A stretch of 25,944 bases of DNA from Candidatus Gastranaerophilales bacterium (GTDB lineage Bacteria; Cyanobacteriota; Vampirovibrionia; Gastranaerophilales; Gastranaerophilaceae). Location of the stretch: assembly GCA_944323095.1 (NCBI GenBank), contig CALURE010000005.1, forward strand, positions 1 to 25,944. Reading direction: 5' to 3'. Shown here in pieces: positions 16,587-23,619 of this stretch. The notes under the pieces are model-generated. The model was not told the origin of the DNA. It did no database searches and saw only the letters and a list, made by a program, of their open reading frames with translations. The translations under genes were made by a program, and so were the position numbers. The first letter of the stretch is position 1; each line of letters starts with the position of its first letter.

Positions 16587-16592
16587 TATTAT
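16587..16592 (-). promoter_or_regulatory. Likely -10 region of the giant-protein operon
   Basis: The minus strand upstream of 16545 contains TATAAT within a run of AT-rich steps, about 42 nt before the ATG. No well-spaced -35 could be fixed (TTGCAG near 16615-16620 is too far). GAAAGAGAAAC just before the ATG is a weak ribosome site. Confidence 0.35.
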
Positions 16593-16677
16593 ATATTAAC
16601 AGAATAATAGAAAACTGCAAACTCTTAACGTTTATTATTACAATTGTAAAGATAAAATGTATCCTTTTTAAATTAAG

Positions 16678-16686
16678 TGATATAAT
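16678..16686 (+). promoter_or_regulatory. Extended -10 of the kor operon
   Basis: TGATATAAT is a consensus extended -10 element (hexamer 16681-16686). It predicts a start near 16693 and a leader of about 27 nt carrying the ribosome site GAGGTGA (16711-16717). The -35 position (TGTATC) is poor. It is divergent from the giant-protein promoter. Confidence 0.55.
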
Positions 16687-16719
16687 ATTGCTTAGACACG
16701 AAAAAATATCGAGGTGAAG

Positions 16720-16932
16720 ATGAGCCGTATTGTTATAAATAAAGATAAATGTAAAGCATGTTATTTATGCATAAATGAATGCCCTAAAAAATTGTTAAAA
16801 ATAGGCAAAGATACAAATAAACTCGGAGTTCATGTTGTTGAATTTGACGATCCCGGACATGAATGTCTCGGTTGTGCCATGTGCGCAACAAGATGCCCTG
16901 ATTTAGCAATAACCGAAGTATATAAAGGATAA
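16720..16932 (+). CDS. korD: 2-oxoacid:ferredoxin oxidoreductase, ferredoxin-like delta subunit
   Basis: This 70-residue two-cluster ferredoxin passes electrons from the catalytic subunits to free ferredoxin. Two [4Fe-4S] motifs are complete: CKACYLCINECP and CLGCAMCATRCP. The ATG at 16720 (MSRIVINKDKC) is chosen because GAGGTGA lies just ahead of it. A GTG at 16714 would fall inside that ribosome site. It is the first gene of korDABC, 6 nt before korA, and driven by the extended -10 at 16678. Separate delta, alpha, beta and gamma subunits are typical of 2-oxoglutarate or branched-chain 2-oxoacid enzymes rather than fused pyruvate enzymes. Confidence 0.93.
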   Translation: MSRIVINKDKCKACYLCINECPKKLLKIGKDTNKLGVHVVEFDDPGHECLGCAMCATRCPDLAITEVYKG

Positions 16933-16938
16933 TAAAAT

Positions 16939-18003
16939 ATGGTAGAATGTTTAACAAATAAAAAAGTATTAACAAAAGGAAACTATGCGATAGCTAATGC
17001 AGCTGTAATTGCCGGATGCCAGTGTTACTTCGGTTATCCGATAACTCCCCAGAGTGAAATCGGAGAATTTATGAGCGGGAAAATGCAGGAGCTGAAACGA
17101 GGATATGTTTCTGCGGAAAGTGAACTTGCCGCAATAAATATGACGATAGGCGCTGTTTCAACAGGTGTAAAAGCCATGACCTCATCATCTTCCTGTGCAG
17201 TTGCTCTTATGCAGGAGGGTTTGTCGTATGCAACAACTGATGAACTGCCTGTTGTACTTGTAAGTGTTATGAGAGGCGGTCCGGGACTCGGAAATATTTA
17301 TCCTTCTCAAGGGGATTATTTTCAGGCAACAAAAGGCGGCGGCAACGGCGATTATAAACTTATAGTACTTGCGCCGTCTACCGTTCAGGAATGTGTTGAT
17401 TTAACTTATAAAGCATTTTATCTCGCACAAAAATACAGAAATCCGACCGTGCTGTTAGCAGACGGGCTTCTCGGACAAATGATGGAACCTGTTGAATTTT
17501 ACGATTACCCGTATCCGGAAATTGATAATTCCGGCTGGGCTTTAACAGGAGCTAAAGGCAGAGACGGCAGAATTATAAGATCATACGGTCCTCTTGCCGA
17601 TGACAGATGCGTATTTCTCGAAAAACTGTACGAAAAATACAGAAAAATTGAAGAAAATGAAACGGAATGGGAAGAAATTAATACCGGTGATGCCGATATA
17701 ATTCTGACAAGCTTCGGCAGCACATCCCGAAATGTAAAAACAGCAATGAAGATATCAAGAGAAAAAGGAATTAAAGCAGGATTTTTCAGACCGGTAACAT
17801 TATACCCGTTCCCGAATAAAAGATTAAAAGAACTTTCAAAAACAGTTAAAAAAATTGTAACTGTAGAAGTAAATATGGGACAGATGGTCAATGATGTAAA
17901 ACTTGCCGTAAACGGAGCATGCCCTGTAGAGTTAATACACAAAGGAGTAGGTGCTCCGCCGTCTGCAAAAGAAATTGTAAAAAAAGTTGAGGAATTAATA
18001 TAA
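16939..18003 (+). CDS. korA: 2-oxoacid:ferredoxin oxidoreductase, alpha subunit
   Basis: This 354-residue alpha subunit of the thiamine-diphosphate enzyme decarboxylates a 2-oxoacid and makes an acyl-CoA with reduced ferredoxin. Typical features are KGNYAIANAAVIAGCQCYFG and YPITPQSEIGEFM near the N-terminus, ESELAAINMTIGA, the TSSSSCAVALMQEGLSYA segment, and a C-terminal transketolase-like domain (VTVEVNMGQMVNDVKLAV). AAAGGA lies 8 nt before the ATG. The stop TAA overlaps the korB start (TAATG), indicating coupled translation. The substrate is not certain: 2-oxoglutarate (KorA) and branched-chain 2-oxoacids (VorB) have very similar alpha subunits. The enzyme is oxygen-sensitive, pointing to an anaerobe. 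Confidence 0.93.
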   Translation: MVECLTNKKVLTKGNYAIANAAVIAGCQCYFGYPITPQSEIGEFMSGKMQELKRGYVSAESELAAINMTIGAVSTGVKAMTSSSSCAVALMQEGLSYATTDELPVVLVSVMRGGPGLGNIYPSQGDYFQATKGGGNGDYKLIVLAPSTVQECVDLTYKAFYLAQKYRNPTVLLADGLLGQMMEPVEFYDYPYPEIDNSGWALTGAKGRDGRIIRSYGPLADDRCVFLEKLYEKYRKIEENETEWEEINTGDADIILTSFGSTSRNVKTAMKISREKGIKAGFFRPVTLYPFPNKRLKELSKTVKKIVTVEVNMGQMVNDVKLAVNGACPVELIHKGVGAPPSAKEIVKKVEELI

Positions 18004-18749
18004 TGGCAACACAAGTTTTTAAATTACCTGAATCTCTTAAAGGAGATGTTAAATATTCATTCTGTCCGGGCTGTGATCACGGTGTTGCAGTCAGATTGAT
18101 TGCAGAAGTACTGGATGAACTCGGAATAAGAGAAAATACAATACTTGCTGCATCTATAGGATGCTCTGTAACAATTTATGACTATATAAATGTAGATTCA
18201 CTGGAAGCACCGCATGGAAGAGCAATGGCAGAAGCTACCGGCATAAAAAGGGCAAGGCCTGACAAAATTGTATTCACCTATCAGGGAGACGGCGATTTTG
18301 CTTCAATCGGACTTGCGGAAAGCATGCATGCAGCCTTACGCGGTGAAAATTTAACTGCAATATGCATAAATAATACAACTTACGGTATGACAGGAGGACA
18401 GCTGGGACCGACAACACTTTTAGGGCAGGTAACAACAACTTCTCCGACAGGCAGAAATGTTGATTATTACGGATACCCGATAAAAATTGCAGAACATATT
18501 GCACTTTGCGACGGAACAGCTTTTTCGGCAAGAGTGTCGCTTGATACGGTTGCTAATATAAAAAAGGCAAAACAGGCTATCAAAAAAGCTTTTGAGGTAC
18601 AAATCCACGGCCTTGGCTTAGGTTTTGTCGAAATTCTTTCTACCTGCCCGACAAACTGGAAAATGTCTCCGGATAAAGCGCATGAAAGAGTTAGAAATGA
18701 AATGATGCCGGTGTTCAAACCCGGAATTTATAAAGACAAAACAAATTAA
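18003..18749 (+). CDS. korB: 2-oxoacid:ferredoxin oxidoreductase, beta subunit (TPP-binding)
   Basis: This 248-residue subunit binds thiamine diphosphate and one [4Fe-4S] cluster. The TPP motif is GDGDFASIG (95-103) through NNTTYGMTGGQ (123-133). Likely cluster ligands are Cys21 and Cys24 (CPGCDHG), Cys54 (IGCS) and Cys215 (STCPTNW). The length is normal for stand-alone beta subunits. The start overlaps the korA stop by 1 nt. A 60-nt spacer with a perfect hairpin repeat (18760-18780) separates it from korC, so the gamma subunit may be expressed at a slightly different level. Confidence 0.94.
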   Translation: MATQVFKLPESLKGDVKYSFCPGCDHGVAVRLIAEVLDELGIRENTILAASIGCSVTIYDYINVDSLEAPHGRAMAEATGIKRARPDKIVFTYQGDGDFASIGLAESMHAALRGENLTAICINNTTYGMTGGQLGPTTLLGQVTTTSPTGRNVDYYGYPIKIAEHIALCDGTAFSARVSLDTVANIKKAKQAIKKAFEVQIHGLGLGFVEILSTCPTNWKMSPDKAHERVRNEMMPVFKPGIYKDKTN

Positions 18750-18759
18750 TTATAAATAG

Positions 18760-18783
18760 ATTCTGAAACAAGTTCAGAATGAC
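18760..18783. repeat. Single hairpin repeat inside the kor operon
   Basis: ATTCTGAA (18760-18767) and TTCAGAAT (18773-18780) form a perfect 8-bp stem with loop ACAAG, followed by GAC. On the minus strand it starts GTCATTCTGAA and so matches the unit inside the MITE-like element at 5193-5213. It lies between korB and korC, 29 nt before the korC start. There is no T-run, so it should not terminate, but it could stabilise the upstream mRNA. Confidence 0.8.
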
Positions 18784-18809
18784 AATAATACTAGAAAAGG
18801 ATAGTAACA

Positions 18810-19361
18810 ATGGAAAAAAATTTTATAATAGCAGGATTTGGCGGACAGGGTGTTTTATTAGCCGGAGAAGTGCTGGCTAACGCTTTTATGCTCGCAGGAA
18901 AAAATGTAACATGGTACCCCTCATACGGTGCAGAAATGCGCGGAGGAACAGTTAATTGTGAAGTTGTTATGAGTGATGAAGATGTCAGCGAAGTAAATAA
19001 ATCCGATGCGGACTTTATAATAGCGTTAAATCAAGCTTCATTTGACAGATTTCTGTCAAAAATTAAAAAGGGCGGTTTAATGATTGCAAATTCAACCCTT
19101 GTTAAAGAGATTAAAACAAGGACGGATATCAACTATCTGTTTGCCCCGATTACAAAACTTGCTGAAGAACTAGGAAATGTAAAAATGGCAAATATTCTGG
19201 CTCTCGGCATTTTAGCCAAAGCTGGTAAAATTGTATCTCTGGATGCTCTAAATCAGGCACTTGATAACGTAATACCGCCTCACAGAAAGAATTTGCTGCC
19301 TCTTAACTTAAAAGCTTTAAAAATAGGCTATGAGTATGATTTATTACCTGCAAAAATTTAA
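18810..19361 (+). CDS. korC: 2-oxoacid:ferredoxin oxidoreductase, gamma subunit
   Basis: This 183-residue gamma subunit (POR/KOR gamma fold) completes the four-subunit enzyme and is thought to contribute to CoA binding. Typical features are IAGFGGQGVLLAGEVLANA (7-25), the WYPSYGAEMRGGTVNCEV segment, and DADFIIALNQASFDRF. The length is normal. AAAGGATAG lies about 7 nt before the ATG. It is last of the four kor genes and reads in the same direction as the small protein at 19410, 48 nt on. Confidence 0.94.
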   Translation: MEKNFIIAGFGGQGVLLAGEVLANAFMLAGKNVTWYPSYGAEMRGGTVNCEVVMSDEDVSEVNKSDADFIIALNQASFDRFLSKIKKGGLMIANSTLVKEIKTRTDINYLFAPITKLAEELGNVKMANILALGILAKAGKIVSLDALNQALDNVIPPHRKNLLPLNLKALKIGYEYDLLPAKI

Positions 19362-19409
19362 ATCAACTAAAAAGCCGATTTAAAAAATTTGAATTAGACT
19401 TATTCTAAT

Positions 19410-19670
19410 ATGGTACAGTTCATGAGGTTTTTCAAAGTGAAAAAAGAACTTATCAAAGCTATTAGAGAAAAAGAAATTCAACTTGCAAAATTAAAAGAAC
19501 ATGTTGATAAAAGTTCTGTTTGCTCGGATTTATATAACAAAGTCGTTTTAGAAAAAGCAATTCTGAAAAAAGAACTTGAAGATTCGAAAAAGAGTAGATT
19601 TTTTGACGGGATAAAAAATCTTATCCCGCGCAAAAAAACTTTAATTTGTGATTATTTTAAAAACAAATAA
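19410..19670 (+). CDS. Small charged coiled-coil protein
   Basis: This 86-residue, strongly basic protein (MVQFMRFFKVKKELIKAIREKEIQLAKLKEHV...) has a long Lys/Glu/Leu helix over residues 10-60, likely a coiled coil, then a basic tail with two of its Cys. I recognise no family. No ribosome site precedes the ATG at 19410, and a second ATG at 19422 is equally possible, so the start is uncertain. It may be read through from korDABC. A perfect hairpin CGGGATAA/TTATCCCG lies within the gene at 19607-19628. No terminator was found after it before the repeat region. Confidence 0.6.
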   Translation: MVQFMRFFKVKKELIKAIREKEIQLAKLKEHVDKSSVCSDLYNKVVLEKAILKKELEDSKKSRFFDGIKNLIPRKKTLICDYFKNK

Positions 19671-19779
19671 ATTTTTTTACCCATCAGATAAATGGAGATA
19701 CACTATACAGTGTTTCAATAACCGGAGTTTCAGGATGAGATTGGCTTGTTTTACCAAATAATATATAAATTATCATCCA

Positions 19780-19878
19780 TGAAATAAATTCAGAATGACA
19801 AAAATTTTGATTTGCTTTGTCAAACAAGTTAAGCATGACATTTTTATACATAATTGGTGTAAACGATGATATAAATCC
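19780..19878. repeat. Decayed repeat region with a half copy of the MITE-like element
   Basis: Positions 19812-19878 match the right half of the element at 5142-5289: a degenerate GCTTTGTCAAACAAGTTAAGC hairpin region, then ATAATTGGTGTAAAC and GATATAAATCC where the intact copy has GATATAAGTCC. A second degenerate hairpin unit is at 19780-19799 (ending TTCAGAATGAC). The matching left inverted end is not recognisable, so this copy is broken. It fills most of the gap 19671-19927; I see nothing else there. Confidence 0.7.
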
Positions 19879-19927
19879 CAATTATAAAGTATTTTTTTTT
19901 ATTTATCAACATGTTATATTATTTTTG

Positions 19928-19936
19928 TGTTATAGT
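19928..19936 (+). promoter_or_regulatory. Extended -10 of ppdK
   Basis: TGTTATAGT (TG at 19928-19929, hexamer 19931-19936) predicts a start near 19943 and a leader of about 42 nt carrying AAAGGAG. No good -35 is visible at the usual spacing. Confidence 0.5.
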
Positions 19937-19984
19937 AAAACATATTAAAAAGTGTTTATTATACGAATAAGAAAGGAGATGAAT

Positions 19985-22663
19985 ATGACTGAAAAACGCG
20001 TATGGTTATTCAAAGAAGGTAACGCCGATATGCGCAATCTCCTTGGCGGCAAAGGTGCAAACCTTGCAGAAATGACTAATTTAGGTCTTCCTGTTCCGCC
20101 GGGGCTTACTATTACAACAGAAACCTGTATGGATTACATTAACCATGGCAACAAAATGCCTGCAGGATTGATGGATGAAGTAAAAACAGCTCTTGCTGTT
20201 GTAGAAACTCAAGCAGGGAAAAAATTCGGCGATGCTGAAAACCCGCTTCTTGTTTCTGTTAGATCCGGAGCCAGACTTTCAATGCCCGGTATGATGGAAA
20301 CAATTTTGAATTTAGGATTAAACGACAAAACTGTCGAAGGCATGATTAAACTGACCAACAACCCGAGATTCTGCTATGACTCTTACAGAAGATTTTTGAC
20401 AATGTTCGGCTCTGTTGCATGGGAAATCGACAGACAAAAATTTGAAGATTACCTTGACAAAATTAAAGAAGAAAAAGGCTACAAATCAGATACTGATTTA
20501 ACAGCAGAAGATTGGAAATCCTTAATTGAGCCTTACAAAGAATTAATCAAAAATGAAACAGGCAAAGAATTCCCGCAAGATCCATACGTTCAGTTGGAAG
20601 AAGCAATTGAAGCAGTATTCAGATCATGGAATATTCCGCGTGCCGTTGCATACAGAGAACACTACAAAATTGACCACAATTATGGTACAGCAGTAAACGT
20701 TCAAACAATGGTATTCGGAAACATGGGCGATGACTGTGCAACAGGTGTTTCCTTCACAAGAAACCCGTCTACCGGCGAAAACAAATTCTACGGAGAATAT
20801 TTGACAAACGCTCAAGGAGAAGACGTTGTTGCCGGTATCAGAACTCCAAAACCTATTGCAGAACTTGAACATGAAATGCCTGATTTATACAGACAATACG
20901 TTGATATTGCTAAAAAACTTGAAAAAGGCTACAAAGATGTTCAGGATATGGAATTTACAATTGAAAGAGGCAAATTGTATATCCTCCAGACACGTAACGG
21001 TAAAAGAACAGCAAAAGCATCCGTGAGAATTGCGGTTGAAATGTGCGAAGAAGGCATAATTGACAAAGAAAGAGCAATTGAACTTGTAGATGCAAACCAG
21101 CTTTATCAGGTTCTTCTTCCTGACTTTGACCCTGCTGCTAAAAAAGAAGCTAAACAAATTGCAAAAGGTTTAGCAGCATCACCTGGCGCTGCTGTCGGTA
21201 AAATCGTATTTGATACAGAAGAAGCTGCAGAACGTGGCAAAGCAGGCGAAAAAGTTATCTTAGTCAGAATTGAAACATGTCCTGATGATATTCACGGTAT
21301 GATTGAATCTCAAGGTGTTCTGACACTCAGAGGCGGTATGACATCTCACGCTGCCGTTGTTGCAAAAGGTATGGGAAAACCCTGCGTTGCAGGCTGTGAA
21401 GACTTATCAATCGACCTTAAAAATGAAACATTAACAGCCGCTGACGGAACTGTCTACCATAAAGATGACATTATTTCTCTTGACGGCGGCACAGGCGAAG
21501 TTATGGCAGGGTCTGTTCATTTAATACCGCCTAAAATGGATGAAAACTTCCAAAAACTCTTCAAATGGGTTGATGAAGTTAAATTAATGAGCGTAAGAGC
21601 AAACGCAGACACACCTGCTGATGTTGCAAAAGCTCTTGAACTCGGAGCAGAAGGTGTTGGCTTATGCCGTACAGAACACATGTTTATGGATCCTGAAAGA
21701 CTTCCATGGGTTCAAAAAATGATTATTGCAGGTACACCGGAAGCAAGAAAAGAAGCTCTTGATCATCTTCTTCCAATGCAGTACAGCGATTTCTATGCGA
21801 TGTTTAAAGCATTGGGCGAAAAATCAATGACAATCAGACTTCTTGATCCGCCGCTTCATGAATTTTTGCCTGACAAAGAAGAATTGATTGCAAAAGTTGC
21901 AACCAAAAAAGCTAAAGGCGAAGATTACAAAGAAGACGAAAAACTTCTCAACATCGTTGAAGCTATGTCTGAATCTAACCCTATGATGGGCTTAAGAGGA
22001 TGCCGTTTAGGTTTAACTTATCCTGAAATCAATGAAATGCAGGTTAAAGCAATATTCTATGCAGCCTGTGATTTGAAAAAAGAAGGAATCGACGTTAAAC
22101 CTGAAGTAATGATTCCGCTTGTAGGCCACGTAAACGAACTTAAAACAGTAAAAGGTGTTCTTGAACGTGTTGCAAGAGAAGTTATGAATGAAAAGGGCGT
22201 AATGGTTGATTATATGTTCGGAACAATGATTGAAATTCCGCGTGCAGCTTTGACAGCTGATCAGATTGCAGAATACGCAGAATTCTTCTCATTCGGAACA
22301 AACGACTTAACCCAGATGACATTCGGCTACTCAAGAGACGATGCAGAAGGCAAGTTCTTGCAAAACTATGTAGAACAAAAAATCCTTCCTGCAAATCCGT
22401 TTGCAACACTGGATCAGGAAGGTGTCGGACAATTGATGAAAATCGCTCTTGACAAAGCTCTAAAAGTCAGACCGCATCTTAAACGCGGTATCTGCGGAGA
22501 ACACGGCGGAGATCCGGCATCGGTTAAATTCTGCCATAGAATCGGCTTGAATTATGTATCATGTTCACCGTTCAGAGTTCCGCAGGCAAGACTTGCAGCT
22601 GCTCAGGCAGTAATCGAATTTAAACACAGTAAAGAGGAAGAAGGTCCTCTAGGATGTAAATAA
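19985..22663 (+). CDS. ppdK: Pyruvate, phosphate dikinase
   Basis: This 892-residue enzyme interconverts pyruvate + ATP + Pi and PEP + AMP + PPi. The N-terminal ATP-grasp domain begins KRVWLFKEGNADMRNLLGGKG and contains SVRSGARLSMPGMM. The swivelling phosphohistidine domain has GGMTSHAAVVAKGMG, with the His as carrier. The C-terminal TIM-barrel PEP/pyruvate domain has GLCRTEHMF, SFGTNDLTQMTFGYSRDD and CGEHGGDP with the active-site Cys. The ATG at 19985 is preferred: AAAGGAG ends 6 nt before it, while the ATG at 19979 overlaps that site. Its codon use favours GCA, GAA and CTT and looks more biased than its neighbours, suggesting high expression. In anaerobes PPDK often runs toward pyruvate to save ATP, or to PEP for gluconeogenesis; direction cannot be read here. 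Confidence 0.97.
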   Translation: MTEKRVWLFKEGNADMRNLLGGKGANLAEMTNLGLPVPPGLTITTETCMDYINHGNKMPAGLMDEVKTALAVVETQAGKKFGDAENPLLVSVRSGARLSMPGMMETILNLGLNDKTVEGMIKLTNNPRFCYDSYRRFLTMFGSVAWEIDRQKFEDYLDKIKEEKGYKSDTDLTAEDWKSLIEPYKELIKNETGKEFPQDPYVQLEEAIEAVFRSWNIPRAVAYREHYKIDHNYGTAVNVQTMVFGNMGDDCATGVSFTRNPSTGENKFYGEYLTNAQGEDVVAGIRTPKPIAELEHEMPDLYRQYVDIAKKLEKGYKDVQDMEFTIERGKLYILQTRNGKRTAKASVRIAVEMCEEGIIDKERAIELVDANQLYQVLLPDFDPAAKKEAKQIAKGLAASPGAAVGKIVFDTEEAAERGKAGEKVILVRIETCPDDIHGMIESQGVLTLRGGMTSHAAVVAKGMGKPCVAGCEDLSIDLKNETLTAADGTVYHKDDIISLDGGTGEVMAGSVHLIPPKMDENFQKLFKWVDEVKLMSVRANADTPADVAKALELGAEGVGLCRTEHMFMDPERLPWVQKMIIAGTPEARKEALDHLLPMQYSDFYAMFKALGEKSMTIRLLDPPLHEFLPDKEELIAKVATKKAKGEDYKEDEKLLNIVEAMSESNPMMGLRGCRLGLTYPEINEMQVKAIFYAACDLKKEGIDVKPEVMIPLVGHVNELKTVKGVLERVAREVMNEKGVMVDYMFGTMIEIPRAALTADQIAEYAEFFSFGTNDLTQMTFGYSRDDAEGKFLQNYVEQKILPANPFATLDQEGVGQLMKIALDKALKVRPHLKRGICGEHGGDPASVKFCHRIGLNYVSCSPFRVPQARLAAAQAVIEFKHSKEEEGPLGCK

Positions 22664-22691
22664 GCGTAAAACATACGCATACCTCCAATAT

Positions 22692-22728
22692 AAAAAGGCG
22701 GGAATTAAAAATTCCCGCCTTTTGTTTT
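22692..22728 (+). terminator. Rho-independent terminator of ppdK, bidirectional
   Basis: A perfect 14-bp stem (22693-22706 with 22710-22723, GC core GGCGGG/CCCGCC) closes a 3-nt loop and is flanked by A on the left and T on the right. It therefore works for ppdK and, on the other strand, for the convergent glutaredoxin gene. Confidence 0.92.
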
Positions 22729-22748
22729 ATAAATTTTTTAAATTTTCG

Positions 22749-22800
22749 ATGAGAACTCATCATTAAAGACGAGATTGTTGACTTAATCCGCAATCTCGTC
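22749..22800. repeat. Two hairpins between ppdK and the glutaredoxin gene
   Basis: GATGAG-AA-CTCATC (22749-22762) and a perfect 10-bp stem GACGAGATTG/CAATCTCGTC (22768-22777, 22791-22800). Only a short T-run follows on the minus strand, so they are weak terminators for the glutaredoxin gene at best. Confidence 0.6.
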
Positions 22801-22839
22801 AAGTTTATTGACAACTATGTAAATTAAGCTCAAATTTAA

Positions 22840-23100
22840 TTATTCTAAAATTTCTTTGAGTTTTCCGCTTTTGTATGCGGCTTCCAAATCGTCATATCCG
22901 CCGACATAATTATCGTTAATAATAATCTGCGGAACTGTCATAACTGTTTTATTGAATTTTTCTGAAAGTTCTTTAGTCATTTCATCAAAAGATTCATCAA
23001 CATTGTGCTCTGTGTAAGTTAAACCCAGAGTTGATAAAAGTTTTTTTGCCTTGACACAATAAGGGCAAGTTGTCATTGTATAAATATCAATTTTGTTCAT
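22840..23100 (-). CDS. grxC: Glutaredoxin (dithiol, CPYC)
   Basis: This 86-residue cytoplasmic thiol-disulfide oxidoreductase has the dithiol active site CPYC (12-15) after the first strand (DIYTMTT), the cis-Pro segment VMTVPQIIIND and the GGYDDLEAAYKSG glutathione-site region. The length and all landmarks match the GrxC/Grx3 class. GAGAGGTT lies a few nt before the ATG. It is monocistronic and convergent with ppdK. It would reduce protein disulfides or mixed glutathione disulfides. No glutathione synthesis gene is in view, so the physiological reductant is open. Confidence 0.95.
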   Translation of the reverse strand: MNKIDIYTMTTCPYCVKAKKLLSTLGLTYTEHNVDESFDEMTKELSEKFNKTVMTVPQIIINDNYVGGYDDLEAAYKSGKLKEILE

Positions 23101-23172
23101 AATAACCTCTCAAATTTCTCATATAATTTTTCAATAATTATTATAATAAAATTCCGTTGAGAAATCAAATAT

Positions 23173-23201
23173 TTGCACTTACATTAAACTAATGCTATAA
23201 T
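23173..23201 (+). promoter_or_regulatory. Promoter placing transcription start on the ATG
   Basis: TTGCAC (23173-23178), a 17-bp spacer and extended TGC-TATAAT (hexamer 23196-23201). The start expected 7 nt after the -10 is 23208, which is the A of the ATG. This is the clearest leaderless arrangement in the window. Confidence 0.7.
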
Positions 23202-23207
23202 CCTTGT

Positions 23208-23453
23208 ATGAATAACAATTACTTAACAGAAAAAGCAAATTGTTTAAGAAATGAAATGAACCACCTGTGGGGTGCAATGTTTATCACAGGAGGCGGTGCA
23301 ATTGGATTTAGCATTGTTGAAGTAAAAACATTTTTAATTTACTTTTATATTATTCTTGGATTTTTTTGGACAATTGTATTTTTCAATGCATATTTTGTAA
23401 AAAGGACAGAGTTATCAAAAGTTCTTGGCAGACTAAAAGAAGGAGAAATTTAA
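23208..23453 (+). CDS. Small membrane protein, two predicted helices
   Basis: This 81-residue protein belongs to no known family. Hydrophobic segments are at about residues 21-37 (WGAMFITGGGAIGFSIV) and 43-64 (FLIYFYIILGFFWTIVFFNAYF). They are preceded by a charged N-terminus and followed by a basic/acidic tail, so a two-pass inner-membrane protein is likely. There is no ribosome site; the promoter at 23173-23201 predicts a leaderless mRNA. The stop overlaps the next ATG (TAATG), and the ribosome site for that gene (AAGGAG) lies in its last codons. The pair may be a small membrane complex. A holin- or toxin-like role cannot be excluded. Confidence 0.75.
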   Translation: MNNNYLTEKANCLRNEMNHLWGAMFITGGGAIGFSIVEVKTFLIYFYIILGFFWTIVFFNAYFVKRTELSKVLGRLKEGEI

Positions 23454-23575
23454 TGGATTGGTCGCAATATTTATCTATGGCTTTCGTAATCTTAGCACCT
23501 GCATATTTTTTATATAGAATGCATAAGCAAGACAAAGAATTTGCTGAATATGAAAAAAAGTTAGAATCTAAATAG
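23453..23575 (+). CDS. Tiny membrane protein, 40 residues
   Basis: MDWSQYLSMA starts at the ATG of the TAATG overlap, with AAGGAG about 7 nt upstream. The frame also stays open leftward from 23366, but that reading is Cys/Lys-rich sequence overlapping the previous gene and lacks a ribosome site. One hydrophobic helix (about 7-21, LSMAFVILAPAYFLY) is followed by a charged helical tail (RMHKQDKEFAEYEKKLESK). The function is unknown; it is translationally coupled to the two-helix protein before it. Confidence 0.72.
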   Translation: MDWSQYLSMAFVILAPAYFLYRMHKQDKEFAEYEKKLESK

Positions 23576-23619
23576 CAATATAAATCTGTAGACTTAAGTT
23601 TCAAAATGACAAATAAACA

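Noticed and set aside
16546..16620. 25-residue N-terminal extension of the giant protein (MQFSIILLIY...) as a signal peptide or anchor
   Set aside because: It overlaps the AT-rich promoter region with TATAAT; the internal MALTVDEIA start is more natural.
17505..18014. 169-residue open frame on the minus strand
   Set aside because: It is an antisense shadow of korA, which has full family motifs.
19607..19628. Hairpin CGGGATAA/TTATCCCG as a terminator of the kor operon
   Set aside because: It lies inside the coding frame of the small protein at 19410 and has no T-run on either strand.
23595..23606. TTTCAAAATGAC as another GTCATT-type repeat
   Set aside because: The head matches, but no pairing second arm exists nearby.
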